Assembly: GCF_003696305.1 (NCBI RefSeq)
Contig: NZ_RFFK01000021.1
Coordinates: 1 to 36,940 of the forward strand
Source of the DNA: Pseudomonas sp. AOB-7
GTDB taxonomy: Bacteria > Pseudomonadota > Gammaproteobacteria > Pseudomonadales > Pseudomonadaceae
Direction: 5' to 3'
DNA length: 36,940 nucleotides
Under the pieces are notes generated by a model. The model saw nothing but the letters and a program-made list of their open reading frames with translations. It made no database searches and was not told the origin of the DNA. This document shows, piece after piece, positions 7,351-15,781 of this stretch (position 1 is the stretch's first letter; the number at the start of each line of letters is the position of its first letter). Position numbers and translations under genes: made by a program.

Positions 7351-8744
7351 TCCTCGCCGACGCTGCCCGCGTCGTCGCGCTTGCGCCGACCGCTGCTGCG
7401 CCGGCGTTTGCGCGGCGCGTTGCCGGCTGCTTCGGGCTTGCCGGCGAGGTCGCGGATCATCTGCCGGCGCTGGCTGTCGCTGGCGTCCTGGTAGTCGGTC
7501 CACCAGTCGCCGAGGCCGCCGGTGTCCTCGCCGGCATGCTCGCGCAGCAGCAGGAAGTCGTAGCCGGCGCGAAAGCGCGGGTTGTCCAGCAGCAGGTCGG
7601 CGCGCTTGCCGCTGCGCCGCGGCAGGCGTTCCTGCATGTCCCAGATCTCGCGGATCGGGATGGTGAAGCGTTTGGGCACGGCGATGCGCTGGCACTGCTC
7701 GGCGATCAGCTCGTGGGCGGCTTCCTGCATTGCCGGGATCGGCGGCATGCCCTTGTCCTGCAGTTGCAGCACGCGGGCCGGCAGGGCCGGCCAGAGCAGC
7801 GCGGCGAAGAGGAAGGCCGGGGTCACCGACTTGCCCTGGGCGATGCGCTCGTCGGTGTTGATCAGCGCCTGGCGGATCAGCCGCTCGGTGTACTCGGGGT
7901 TGCGCTTGAGCGCCTCGCCGCTGGCCGGGAACAGCTGGGCGAACAGGTCGTGCTCGAGCAGCAGGTCGAAGGTGTACTCGGCGTAGCCGGCGAGCAGCAG
8001 CTTGAGCACCTCGTCGAACAGGCGCGCGGCGGGGATGTCGCGCAGCATCGGCGCCAGGCGGCGGATCGGCGCGGCGCTGTGCTTCTCGATGTCGAAGTCC
8101 AGCTTGGCGGCGAAGCGCACCGCGCGGAGCATGCGCACCGGGTCTTCCAGGTAGCGCTGCTCGGGGTCGCCGATCAGCCGCACCTGGTGGTTGCGCACAT
8201 CGTGCATGCCGCGCGCGTAGTCGAGAATGTGTTCCTGGGACGGGTCGTAGTACAGCGCGTTGATGGTGAAGTCGCGGCGCTGGGCGTCGTCCTCCAGGCT
8301 GCCGTAGACGTTGTCGCGCAGGATGCGCCCGCTCTCGTGGCGCGCCGCCAGGTTGCTGTTTTCTTCGTCGTCGCCCTGCGGGTGGTTGGCGCGGAAGGTG
8401 GCGACTTCGATGATCTCGCGGCCGAAATGCACGTGAACGAGCTTGAAACGGCGGCCGATCACCCGGGCGTTGCGGAACTCCGCGCGCACCTGCTCGGGGG
8501 TGGCGCTGGTGGCCACGTCGAAATCCTTGGGCTCGATGTCCAGCAGCAGGTCGCGCACGCAACCGCCGACCAGGTAGGCCTGGTAGCCGGCCTTCTGCAG
8601 GCGTTCGACCACGCTGATGGCATGGCGGCTGATTTCGTTGCGGTTGATCGGGTGTTGCCGGCTGCTCAGCACCTCGGGGGTGCTGCGCGGGCGCTGCGCG
8701 CGGCGCAGGGGCGAGCGGAAAGACTTGAACAGCTTCTTCAGCAT
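7347..8744 (-). CDS. pcnB: Poly(A) polymerase I
   Basis: A 465-residue bacterial poly(A) polymerase that adds 3' A-tails to RNA and so promotes decay. It is a class II nucleotidyltransferase. LVGGCVRDLLL (near 60) and the catalytic DFDVATSATPEQV follow the family pattern, then RRDFTINALYYD (near 155) and the RNA-binding helices. A lysine/arginine-rich tail (RKRRRSSGRRKRDD) ends the protein, as is typical. The ATG at 8744 starts MLKKLFKSF, the expected opening. No strong ribosome-binding site is visible, and a GTG three codons upstream is an alternative. It lies downstream of crcZ and overlaps folK. Confidence 0.94.
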   Translation of the reverse strand: MLKKLFKSFRSPLRRAQRPRSTPEVLSSRQHPINRNEISRHAISVVERLQKAGYQAYLVGGCVRDLLLDIEPKDFDVATSATPEQVRAEFRNARVIGRRFKLVHVHFGREIIEVATFRANHPQGDDEENSNLAARHESGRILRDNVYGSLEDDAQRRDFTINALYYDPSQEHILDYARGMHDVRNHQVRLIGDPEQRYLEDPVRMLRAVRFAAKLDFDIEKHSAAPIRRLAPMLRDIPAARLFDEVLKLLLAGYAEYTFDLLLEHDLFAQLFPASGEALKRNPEYTERLIRQALINTDERIAQGKSVTPAFLFAALLWPALPARVLQLQDKGMPPIPAMQEAAHELIAEQCQRIAVPKRFTIPIREIWDMQERLPRRSGKRADLLLDNPRFRAGYDFLLLREHAGEDTGGLGDWWTDYQDASDSQRRQMIRDLAGKPEAAGNAPRKRRRSSGRRKRDDAGSVGEE

Positions 8745-8805
8745 GGGATGCACTGTGTGGAGAAATGACCGGCCAGACGAAACGATGACCGCATGATTGC
8801 TGCGG

Positions 8806-8814
8806 ATTCTAGCA
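8806..8814 (-). promoter_or_regulatory. Extended -10 promoter for pcnB
   Basis: On the minus strand TGCTAGAAT (8814-8806) is an extended -10 element without a recognisable -35. It lies between the crcZ 3' hairpin and pcnB and would give a leader of about 55 bases, so pcnB-folK can be transcribed independently of crcZ. Confidence 0.5.
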
Positions 8815-8872
8815 TCGTGTCGGGAGAAGGTGTGTAGAGCGGCAGGCGGGGATCCGGGGAGCGGAAGCTACT

Positions 8873-9240
8873 GGGGGAGCCTAAGCTCCCCCCCAAGTTG
8901 GTGCGTGCTTCGTTTTTATTGTTATTGAGGGCGCGTTGTTTTTGTTGTTTCGCCCTTCCCAAACGACCGTGGTCGGTTGGGTGCTCCCTGAAAGCGGGAG
9001 CCAATAGCAAACGGATTTCTTTGGACGCTGATGCTGCCATGACACTTGCGTGATCCAACCAGTACGGGTGCTGCCTCGGGGCAGTTTTATTGTTCTCGGC
9101 CTGGTCGTGGGGCGAACCCCAAGGGCAACTCCTCTCCAAAAGAATCAGTTAGCTGCGCCTCCATCTTGTTGTTCTTGTTGTTTTGGAGTCGTTACGTCTT
9201 GTTCTTATTGTGTGGGGCTTTGCTTGTTATTGTTGTTGTG
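8873..9240 (-). ncRNA. crcZ: CrcZ small RNA, Hfq/Crc antagonist
   Basis: A roughly 370-base RNA in the cbrB-pcnB gap, the conserved location of crcZ. CrcZ sequesters Hfq/Crc when preferred carbon sources run out. The minus strand starts CACAACAACAATAACAAGC and contains six clusters of AAnAAnAA motifs: 9224-9237, 9199-9209, 9166-9182, 9087-9094, 8936-8950 and 8913-8926. Two internal hairpins are visible around 8957-9000. The 3' end is placed at the GGGGGAGC / GCTCCCCC hairpin (8873-8892). No T-run follows, so the exact end is uncertain. The start follows from the sigma-54 promoter. Short open frames across this stretch lack support. The known P. aeruginosa RNA is about 400 bases. Confidence 0.9.
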
Positions 9241-9251
9241 CCAGAGATAAA

Positions 9252-9266
9252 GCAGATGCCGTGCCA
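9252..9266 (-). promoter_or_regulatory. Sigma-54 promoter of crcZ
   Basis: On the minus strand TGGCACGGCATCTGCTT places GG at 9265-9264 and GC at 9253-9252, exactly ten bases apart, matching the -24/-12 consensus. Transcription would begin near 9240-9241. RpoN dependence with CbrB as activator is the known arrangement for crcZ. Confidence 0.9.
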
Positions 9267-9326
9267 GTTTTTGCGATTCCTTATAAATCAAGGGCTTGCT
9301 GCAGGTGGAGGGCGATCGGAGGGGAG

Positions 9327-9365
9327 AAAAAAGCCGGGTTTTCGTTACCATTAGACCCGGCTTTT
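9327..9365 (-). terminator. Terminator of cbrAB
   Basis: Perfect 11-bp inverted repeat AAAAGCCGGGT / ACCCGGCTTTT (9329-9339 with 9355-9365), with six T's on the minus strand after the stem. It lies about 70 bp beyond the cbrB stop. Its upstream arm overlaps the first bases of the CbrB-type palindrome at 9364. Confidence 0.88.
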
Positions 9366-9391
9366 GTTACGAGATATTGATTCGGTAACAA
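9364..9391. promoter_or_regulatory. CbrB upstream activating palindrome for crcZ
   Basis: TTGTTAC (9364-9370), 14 bases, GTAACAA (9385-9391): a perfect palindrome matching the TGTTAC-N14-GTAACA type site reported for CbrB. Its centre is about 137 bp upstream of the crcZ start, a normal distance for an enhancer-binding activator of sigma-54. An extra GTTAC half-site lies in the terminator loop (9344-9348). Confidence 0.8.
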
Positions 9392-9436
9392 CCTGCGGAA
9401 CCTGCGCGCAGGTCGGTTGTCACCCGGCGCGCGCGG

Positions 9437-10867
<1,431 letters not shown>

Positions 10868-10900
10868 CAATTCGGTCTCTCGACGGTCTCTGGTCGCTAG

Positions 10901-13855
10901 TTACATCGCTACGGACGTCGCCTCGACATGCCTTGGCAGGGTGACCCGAATACGAGTGCCGAGTTGGCGCTCGGGGTCGGCCGGGCTGTCGATTGTTATC
11001 TGCCCATAATGCTCTTCCACGATCGAATAGACCAGCGCGAGGCCCAGCCCGGTGCCCTCGCCGGGGTCCTTGGTGGTGAAGAACGGCTCGAACAGGCGGT
11101 CGATGATCGCCTTGGGAATGCCGCTGCCTTCGTCCTCGACGATCAAGTCGACGGTGTGTTCGCTGGCCTCGCTGCGCACGCGGATGGCGCCGCCGGGCGG
11201 CGAGGCGTCGCGGGCATTGGACAGCAGGTTGATCAGCACCTGGGCCAGGCGCTGCGGATCGCCCTCGGCCCAGTGCTGCGGGTCGCAGAGGTTGTAGAAC
11301 TGGATGTCGAAGTTGCGCTTGTTCAGCGACAGCAGGCCGATGGCGTCCTGCGCCACGTCGGCCAGGCACACCGGCTCCTCGCTGCGCTGGTGGCTGCCGG
11401 AGTGGGCGAAGCTCATCAGCGACTGGACGATGCGCGACACGCGCTTGGTCTGCTCGAGAATCTGCCCGCTGATCTCGATCAGCTCGGGGTCGCTTTCGCG
11501 CTCCTCGCGCAGGTTCTGCGCCAGGCAGGCGATGCCGGTGATCGGGTTGCCGATCTCGTGGGCCACCCCGGCGGCCAGGCGGCCGATGCTGGCCAGGCGC
11601 TCGGAGTGCACCAGCTTGTCTTCCAGCAGCTGGGTTTCGGTGAGGTCCTCGACCAGCAGCACCAGGCCGCTGTTGCCCGGCGCCAGCGGCTCGTCGATGG
11701 CCGCCTTGTGCAGGTTGAGCCAGCGGATCTGGCCGTCGACGGCCAGGTGCTGCTTGTGCAGGTGCTGGTCGGGCAGTTCGATGAAGGTCTGCAGCAGGCC
11801 CTGCCAGGGCTCGGCCAGCGCCGACAGGCGCGAGCCGACGATGCGCTGCGCGGGAATCTCGGTGAGTTCCTCCATGGCCCGGTTCCACATCAGGATCTCC
11901 TGATCCTTGGCCAGCGAGCAGACGCCCATCGGCAGTTCCTGCAGGGTCTGGCGGTGGTAGCGGCGCAGCGCGTCGAGCTCGGCGGCCAGGCCGGTGAGGC
12001 GCGACTGGTAGTCCTCCAGGCGGCTCTCGATGAAGTGGATATCCTCGGTGACGTAGCCCTCGCTGCCGGATTTGTAGGGCAGAAAGGTCTCGACTATGTC
12101 CTGCGCCACGCTGGGGCCCATCAGGCCGGAGAGGTTGGCCTCGATGCGGTCGCGCAGGCGGCGCAGGGCATAGGGGCGGCTCTCGTCGAACGGCAGGTGC
12201 AGGTCGCGCAGGGCCTGTTCCACCTCGCGCTGGGCGGTCTTGGCGCCGAGCGGCTTGGCCAGCTGGGCGGCGAACTCCTGCGGCGACACCGCCACCAGCT
12301 CGCGCCGTTGCGGGCGGCGCACGTTGTCCACCGCGCAGGCCTCGGCGGCGCTCTTTTCCTCGGGGCTGGCCTCGGTGAACAGCGACACCAGGGTGAACAC
12401 CAGCACGTTGGCCGCCAGCGAGGCGATGGCCGCCAGGTGCCAGCTGGCATCGTCGAGCACGTAGATGACGTTGAACAGCGGCAGGTAGAAGCCTTCCAGG
12501 TTGCCCAGCAGCGGCAGCAGCATGGTCAGCGCCCAGACGCCGATGCCGGCCAGCAGCCCGGCAAGAAAGCCGCGGCGGTTGGCGGTCGGCCAGTACAGCA
12601 CCGAGAGCACGCCGGGGAGGAACTGCAGGGTGGCGACGAAGGCGACTATGCCCAGGTTGGCCAGGTCCTGCTGGGCGCCGAGCAGCAGGTAGAAGCCGTA
12701 GCCGGCCATGATGATGAAGGCGATCAGCGCGCGCCGCGTCCATTTCAGCCAGCGGTAGATGTTGCCCTCGGCCGGCGGCTGGTACAGCGGCAGCACCAGG
12801 TGGTTGAGCGCCATGCCCGACAGCGCCAGGGTGCTGACGATGATCAGCCCGCTGGAGGCCGACAGGCCGCCGACGTAGGCCAGCAGTGCCAGCGCCTCGC
12901 TGTTCACCGCGATACCGAGCCCTAAGGTGAAGTACTCCGGGTTGGTGGTGGCGCCGAGCTTGAGGCCGGCCCAGAGGATCAGCGGCACCGCCAGGCTCAT
13001 CAGCAGCAGGAACAGCGGCAGGCCCCAGCTGGCGCTGACCATGGCGCGCGGGTTGAGGTTCTCGGTGAAGGTCATGTGGTACATGTGCGGCATGACGATG
13101 GCCGAGGCGAAGAACACCAGCAGCAGGGTGCGCCAGGGGCCTTCCTGCAGCGGCGTGTGCAGGGTCGCCAGTGCGGCCTGGTTCTGCACCAGCCACATCT
13201 CCAGCTCGCGCGGGCCGCCGAACACCTGGTACAGCGCGTACCAGCCGATCACGCCGAGGGCCACCAGCTTGACCAGCGACTCGAAGGCGATGGCGAACAC
13301 CAGGCCTTCGTGCTTCTCGCGGGTGGCGATATGGCGGGCGCCGAACAGGATGGTGAACAGGATGATCAGCCCGCAGTAGCTCAGCGCGACCTTCTCCTGC
13401 AGCGGCTCGCGGCTGAGGATGCCGATGGAGTCGGCCACCGCCTGGATCTGCAGGGCCAGCAGCGGCAGCACGCCGATCAGCATGAACAGGGTGGTCAGCA
13501 CCCCGGCCCAGGTGCTGCGAAAGCGGAAGGCGAACAGGTCGGCCAGCGACGACAGCTGGTAGGTGCGGGTGATGCGCAGGATCGGGTAGAGCAGCACCGG
13601 CGCCAGCAGAAAGGCGCCGGACACCCCCAGGTAGCTGGCGAGGAAGCCATAACCGTACTGGTAGGCCAGGCCCACCGTGCCGTAGAAGGCCCAGGCGCTG
13701 GCGTAGACGCCCAGCGACAGGGTGTAGGTCAGCGGATGGCGGATGATCCAGCGCGGAATCAGGCCGTGTTCGCTGACCCAGGCGACGCCGAACAGGATCA
13801 ACAGGTAGCCGGCGCTGATCAGGATCAGCTCGCTCAGGCTAAAGCTCGTCAGCAT
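10901..13855 (-). CDS. cbrA: Sensor histidine kinase CbrA
   Basis: A 984-residue membrane sensor kinase. The first ~500 residues form about 13 hydrophobic segments of the sodium/solute symporter (SSS) fold. A linker (STAC-like and PAS regions) follows, then a kinase core: H-box LAAGVAHEIGNPITG with phosphoacceptor His, N-box LINLLSNARDA, G-boxes VEDEGSGIP and GEGTGLGLAL. CbrA phosphorylates CbrB and can move histidine through its transporter domain in relatives. The ATG at 13855 lies inside the 3' end of cbrX (17-bp overlap), implying translational coupling. Length matches the P. aeruginosa protein closely. Confidence 0.96.
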   Translation of the reverse strand: MLTSFSLSELILISAGYLLILFGVAWVSEHGLIPRWIIRHPLTYTLSLGVYASAWAFYGTVGLAYQYGYGFLASYLGVSGAFLLAPVLLYPILRITRTYQLSSLADLFAFRFRSTWAGVLTTLFMLIGVLPLLALQIQAVADSIGILSREPLQEKVALSYCGLIILFTILFGARHIATREKHEGLVFAIAFESLVKLVALGVIGWYALYQVFGGPRELEMWLVQNQAALATLHTPLQEGPWRTLLLVFFASAIVMPHMYHMTFTENLNPRAMVSASWGLPLFLLLMSLAVPLILWAGLKLGATTNPEYFTLGLGIAVNSEALALLAYVGGLSASSGLIIVSTLALSGMALNHLVLPLYQPPAEGNIYRWLKWTRRALIAFIIMAGYGFYLLLGAQQDLANLGIVAFVATLQFLPGVLSVLYWPTANRRGFLAGLLAGIGVWALTMLLPLLGNLEGFYLPLFNVIYVLDDASWHLAAIASLAANVLVFTLVSLFTEASPEEKSAAEACAVDNVRRPQRRELVAVSPQEFAAQLAKPLGAKTAQREVEQALRDLHLPFDESRPYALRRLRDRIEANLSGLMGPSVAQDIVETFLPYKSGSEGYVTEDIHFIESRLEDYQSRLTGLAAELDALRRYHRQTLQELPMGVCSLAKDQEILMWNRAMEELTEIPAQRIVGSRLSALAEPWQGLLQTFIELPDQHLHKQHLAVDGQIRWLNLHKAAIDEPLAPGNSGLVLLVEDLTETQLLEDKLVHSERLASIGRLAAGVAHEIGNPITGIACLAQNLREERESDPELIEISGQILEQTKRVSRIVQSLMSFAHSGSHQRSEEPVCLADVAQDAIGLLSLNKRNFDIQFYNLCDPQHWAEGDPQRLAQVLINLLSNARDASPPGGAIRVRSEASEHTVDLIVEDEGSGIPKAIIDRLFEPFFTTKDPGEGTGLGLALVYSIVEEHYGQITIDSPADPERQLGTRIRVTLPRHVEATSVAM

Positions 13856-14015
13856 CGCGTTGGCTCTGCAGGATGAAGGTGACGACGATCAGGATCAGCC
13901 ACAGCAGGTAGGGCCGGTACCAGGCGCCATTGGGGTCGATCCACCAGTCCATGATGGCCGGGGAGAACAGGTAGATCCCCACCACCAGGATCAGAACCAA
14001 TCGGTAGATATACAT
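13839..14015 (-). CDS. cbrX: Small membrane protein CbrX
   Basis: A 58-residue protein with two hydrophobic segments: MYIYRLVLILVVGIYLF at the N-terminus and PYLLWLILIVVTFIL near residues 35-50, joined by a WWIDPNGAWYR loop and ending in a charged QRDADEL tail. It overlaps the cbrA start by 17 bp, the arrangement described for cbrX of Pseudomonas, where the small gene is coupled to cbrA. Its biochemical role is not established; it may tune cbrA translation or associate with the CbrA transporter domain. The ATG at 14015 is the only start giving the full first helix, though the ribosome-binding site is weak. Confidence 0.8.
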   Translation of the reverse strand: MYIYRLVLILVVGIYLFSPAIMDWWIDPNGAWYRPYLLWLILIVVTFILQSQRDADEL

Positions 14016-14078
14016 GCGGCATCTCGTCGGGGGATGCGGCGATGGTAAAGGAAGGCGCGCGGTGCAAGCCACAAACTT

Positions 14079-14157
14079 GAGGCCGTATGTAGGCTGCGCC
14101 GCGCGCACCTTCTATGAAGACCGGGCATACGGCCTCGGTGCGCGTAGCGCAGCCTAC
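14079..14157. repeat. REP-type inverted repeat pair (BIME-like)
   Basis: Two 21-bp arms, 14089-14109 and 14137-14157, are inverted copies with 19/21 identity; both contain GTAGGCTGCGC and CGCGCACC. A second pair of perfect 11-bp arms, GAGGCCGTATG (14079-14089) and CATACGGCCTC (14126-14136), is interlocked with the first in A-B-A'-B' order. Each 21-bp arm can itself fold with one bulged base. It resembles the GTAGGGTGCGCCGTGCGCACC repeats dispersed in Pseudomonas genomes. It fills most of the gluQ-cbrX gap. Confidence 0.7.
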
Positions 14158-14164
14158 GCGGTTG

Positions 14165-15049
14165 TCAGCGCAGCTGCGCCTCGGCCAGGGTGCGGCTGCG
14201 CGGAATGCGGCTGGCGTCCCAGTGGGCGATGCCCCAGGCCAGCAGCTCGGCGGGCGCGGCGCCCTGCAACTCGGCGGGCGCTCGCTGGCCCAGGGCGCGC
14301 AAGGCGCGCAGCAGCAGGGGACTGGCCTGTTCGGCAGGCAGCGGCGGCGAGCGGTAGCTCTTGCCCAGCTTGTGGCCGTCGGGCTGGATGATCAGCGGCA
14401 CGTGCAGGTAGCGCGGCTGCGGCAGCCCGAGCAGTTCCTGCAGGTAGAGCTGGCGCGGCGTGGAGTCGAGCAGGTCGGCGCCGCGTACCACGTCGGTCAC
14501 CCCCTGCCAGGCGTCGTCCAGCACCACGGCGAGCTGGTAGGCGAACAGGCCGTCGCGGCGGCGGATGACGAAATCGCCCACCTCGCGTCCCAGCTGCTGG
14601 CCGAACTCGCCCTGCACGCGGTCGACGAAGCGGTATTCCAGCTGCGGCACGCGCAGGCGGATGGCGGCGCCATGCTCGGCGTGGCCGGCATCGCGGCAGG
14701 TGCCGGGGTAGATACCGCCGTACCCGGCCAACTGCTTGCGCGAGCAGGTGCAGGCATAGGCCAGGCCCTGAGCCAGCAGCCGCTCGATCACCGCGGCGTA
14801 CTCGGCATGTCGATCGCGCTGGTACACCAGCTCGCCGTCCCAGGCGAAACCGTAGGTTTCCAGGGTGCGCAGGATGGCGTCCTGGGCGCCGGGCACTTCC
14901 CGCGGCGGGTCGAGGTCTTCCATGCGCAGCAGCCAGCGACCGCCGGCGGCGCGGGCGTCGAGGTAGGAAGCGAGGGCGGCGACCAGCGAGCCGAAGTGCA
15001 GGTAGCCGCTGGGGGTGGGGGCGAAGCGCCCGATATAGGAGTCGTTCAT
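14165..15049 (-). CDS. gluQRS: Glutamyl-Q tRNA(Asp) synthetase
   Basis: A 294-residue truncated glutamyl-tRNA synthetase paralogue. It activates glutamate and attaches it to queuosine in the anticodon of tRNA(Asp) rather than to a tRNA 3' end. The class I motif APTPSGYLHFGS (HIGH equivalent, near 11) and KLGKS (KMSKS equivalent, near 230) are present. A zinc-binding cysteine cluster (ACTCSRKQ and GTCRDAGH) is also there. There is no anticodon-binding domain, as expected for GluQRS. It sits 59 bp after dksA on the same strand, the conserved dksA-gluQ arrangement, with a perfect hairpin between them that may attenuate its expression. Confidence 0.94.
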   Translation of the reverse strand: MNDSYIGRFAPTPSGYLHFGSLVAALASYLDARAAGGRWLLRMEDLDPPREVPGAQDAILRTLETYGFAWDGELVYQRDRHAEYAAVIERLLAQGLAYACTCSRKQLAGYGGIYPGTCRDAGHAEHGAAIRLRVPQLEYRFVDRVQGEFGQQLGREVGDFVIRRRDGLFAYQLAVVLDDAWQGVTDVVRGADLLDSTPRQLYLQELLGLPQPRYLHVPLIIQPDGHKLGKSYRSPPLPAEQASPLLLRALRALGQRAPAELQGAAPAELLAWGIAHWDASRIPRSRTLAEAQLR

Positions 15050-15080
15050 CGCTGGCGCAGCGTGAAGGGCAGAAACAGAG

Positions 15081-15100
15081 CGGGGCGCCTAGGCGCCCCG
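15081..15100 (-). terminator. Palindromic hairpin between dksA and gluQRS
   Basis: A perfect 20-bp palindrome (GGGGCGCC / GGCGCCCC core) begins 8 bp past the dksA stop. On the minus strand it is followed by CTCTGTTTCTG, a poor T-tract, so it is likely a partial terminator that lets some transcripts continue into gluQRS. Confidence 0.65.
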
Positions 15101-15108
15101 TCGTCGGT

Positions 15109-15555
15109 TCAGGAACCGATCTGCTTTTCCTTGATTTCCGCCAGGGTCTTGCAGTCGATGCACAGGGTGGCGGTGGGGCGGGCTTCGAGGCGGCGGATGC
15201 CGATTTCCACGCCGCAGGAGTCGCACCAGCCGTAGTCGTTGTCTTCGATCAGCTGCAGGGTTTCGTCGATCTTCTTGATCAGCTTGCGCTCGCGGTCGCG
15301 GGCGCGCAGTTCCAGGCTGAACTCTTCTTCCTGGCTGGCGCGGTCGGCCGGATCGGGGAAGTTGGCCGCTTCGTCCTGCATATGGTGCACGGTACGGTCG
15401 ACTTCCTGCATCAGCTCCAGCTTCCACTTGTTGAGGATGCCGGTGAAGTGAGCGCGCATCGGCTCGCTCATGTATTCCTCGCCCTTCTTCTCTTCGTAGG
15501 GCTGGAAACCGCGAACCAGCTGGCTAGTGCTCTTTGCTTTTTCTTTGGTGGGCAT
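15109..15555 (-). CDS. dksA: RNA polymerase-binding transcription factor DksA
   Basis: A 148-residue DksA. It enters the RNA polymerase secondary channel and, with ppGpp, represses rRNA promoters and activates amino acid synthesis genes. The long coiled coil (about residues 35-110) carries the acidic tip with DPADRASQ, including the conserved Asp pair. The zinc finger has the four cysteines of the classical type (CDSCGVE and CIDCK). Start and length match the Pseudomonas protein. A purine-rich GAGAGG lies upstream of the ATG. It is the first gene of the dksA-gluQRS unit and is divergent from the aminotransferase gene. Confidence 0.96.
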   Translation of the reverse strand: MPTKEKAKSTSQLVRGFQPYEEKKGEEYMSEPMRAHFTGILNKWKLELMQEVDRTVHHMQDEAANFPDPADRASQEEEFSLELRARDRERKLIKKIDETLQLIEDNDYGWCDSCGVEIGIRRLEARPTATLCIDCKTLAEIKEKQIGS

Positions 15556-15742
15556 GGATGACCGCCTCTCACTCTCTCGAATCCACTGCGCAGGTTATGT
15601 CCATTGCCGATCCGAACTCGGCCCTGCGGCTGCAAGCGGGCGAACTTACCAGATCGAATCGGGGTGCGCTACTCCCGGTTGTCCATGGTTTGCCGCCCTC
15701 GTACACAAAAGCTCGAAGCCCATCCGTGGTTTTGTCGAGCCC

Positions 15743-15751
15743 TGCTAGAAT
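15743..15751 (+). promoter_or_regulatory. Extended -10 promoter of the aminotransferase-sfsA unit
   Basis: TGCTAGAAT, an extended -10 element identical to the one before pcnB, lies 30 bp ahead of the ATG at 15782. No good -35 is present. The expected transcript start is near 15758. Confidence 0.5.
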
Positions 15752-15781
15752 CCGCGCCTCGAAACCTCGCAAGGCAGGCCC

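Noticed and set aside
9046..9380. Short plus-strand open frames rich in Leu, Phe and Cys over the crcZ region
   Set aside because: They are the complement of the A-rich CA motifs of CrcZ and its promoter; no start signals.
10928..12925. A plus-strand open frame of 665 codons opposite cbrA
   Set aside because: Gln/Ala/Gly/His-rich antisense shadow of the well-supported cbrA; no ribosome-binding site and no recognisable domain.
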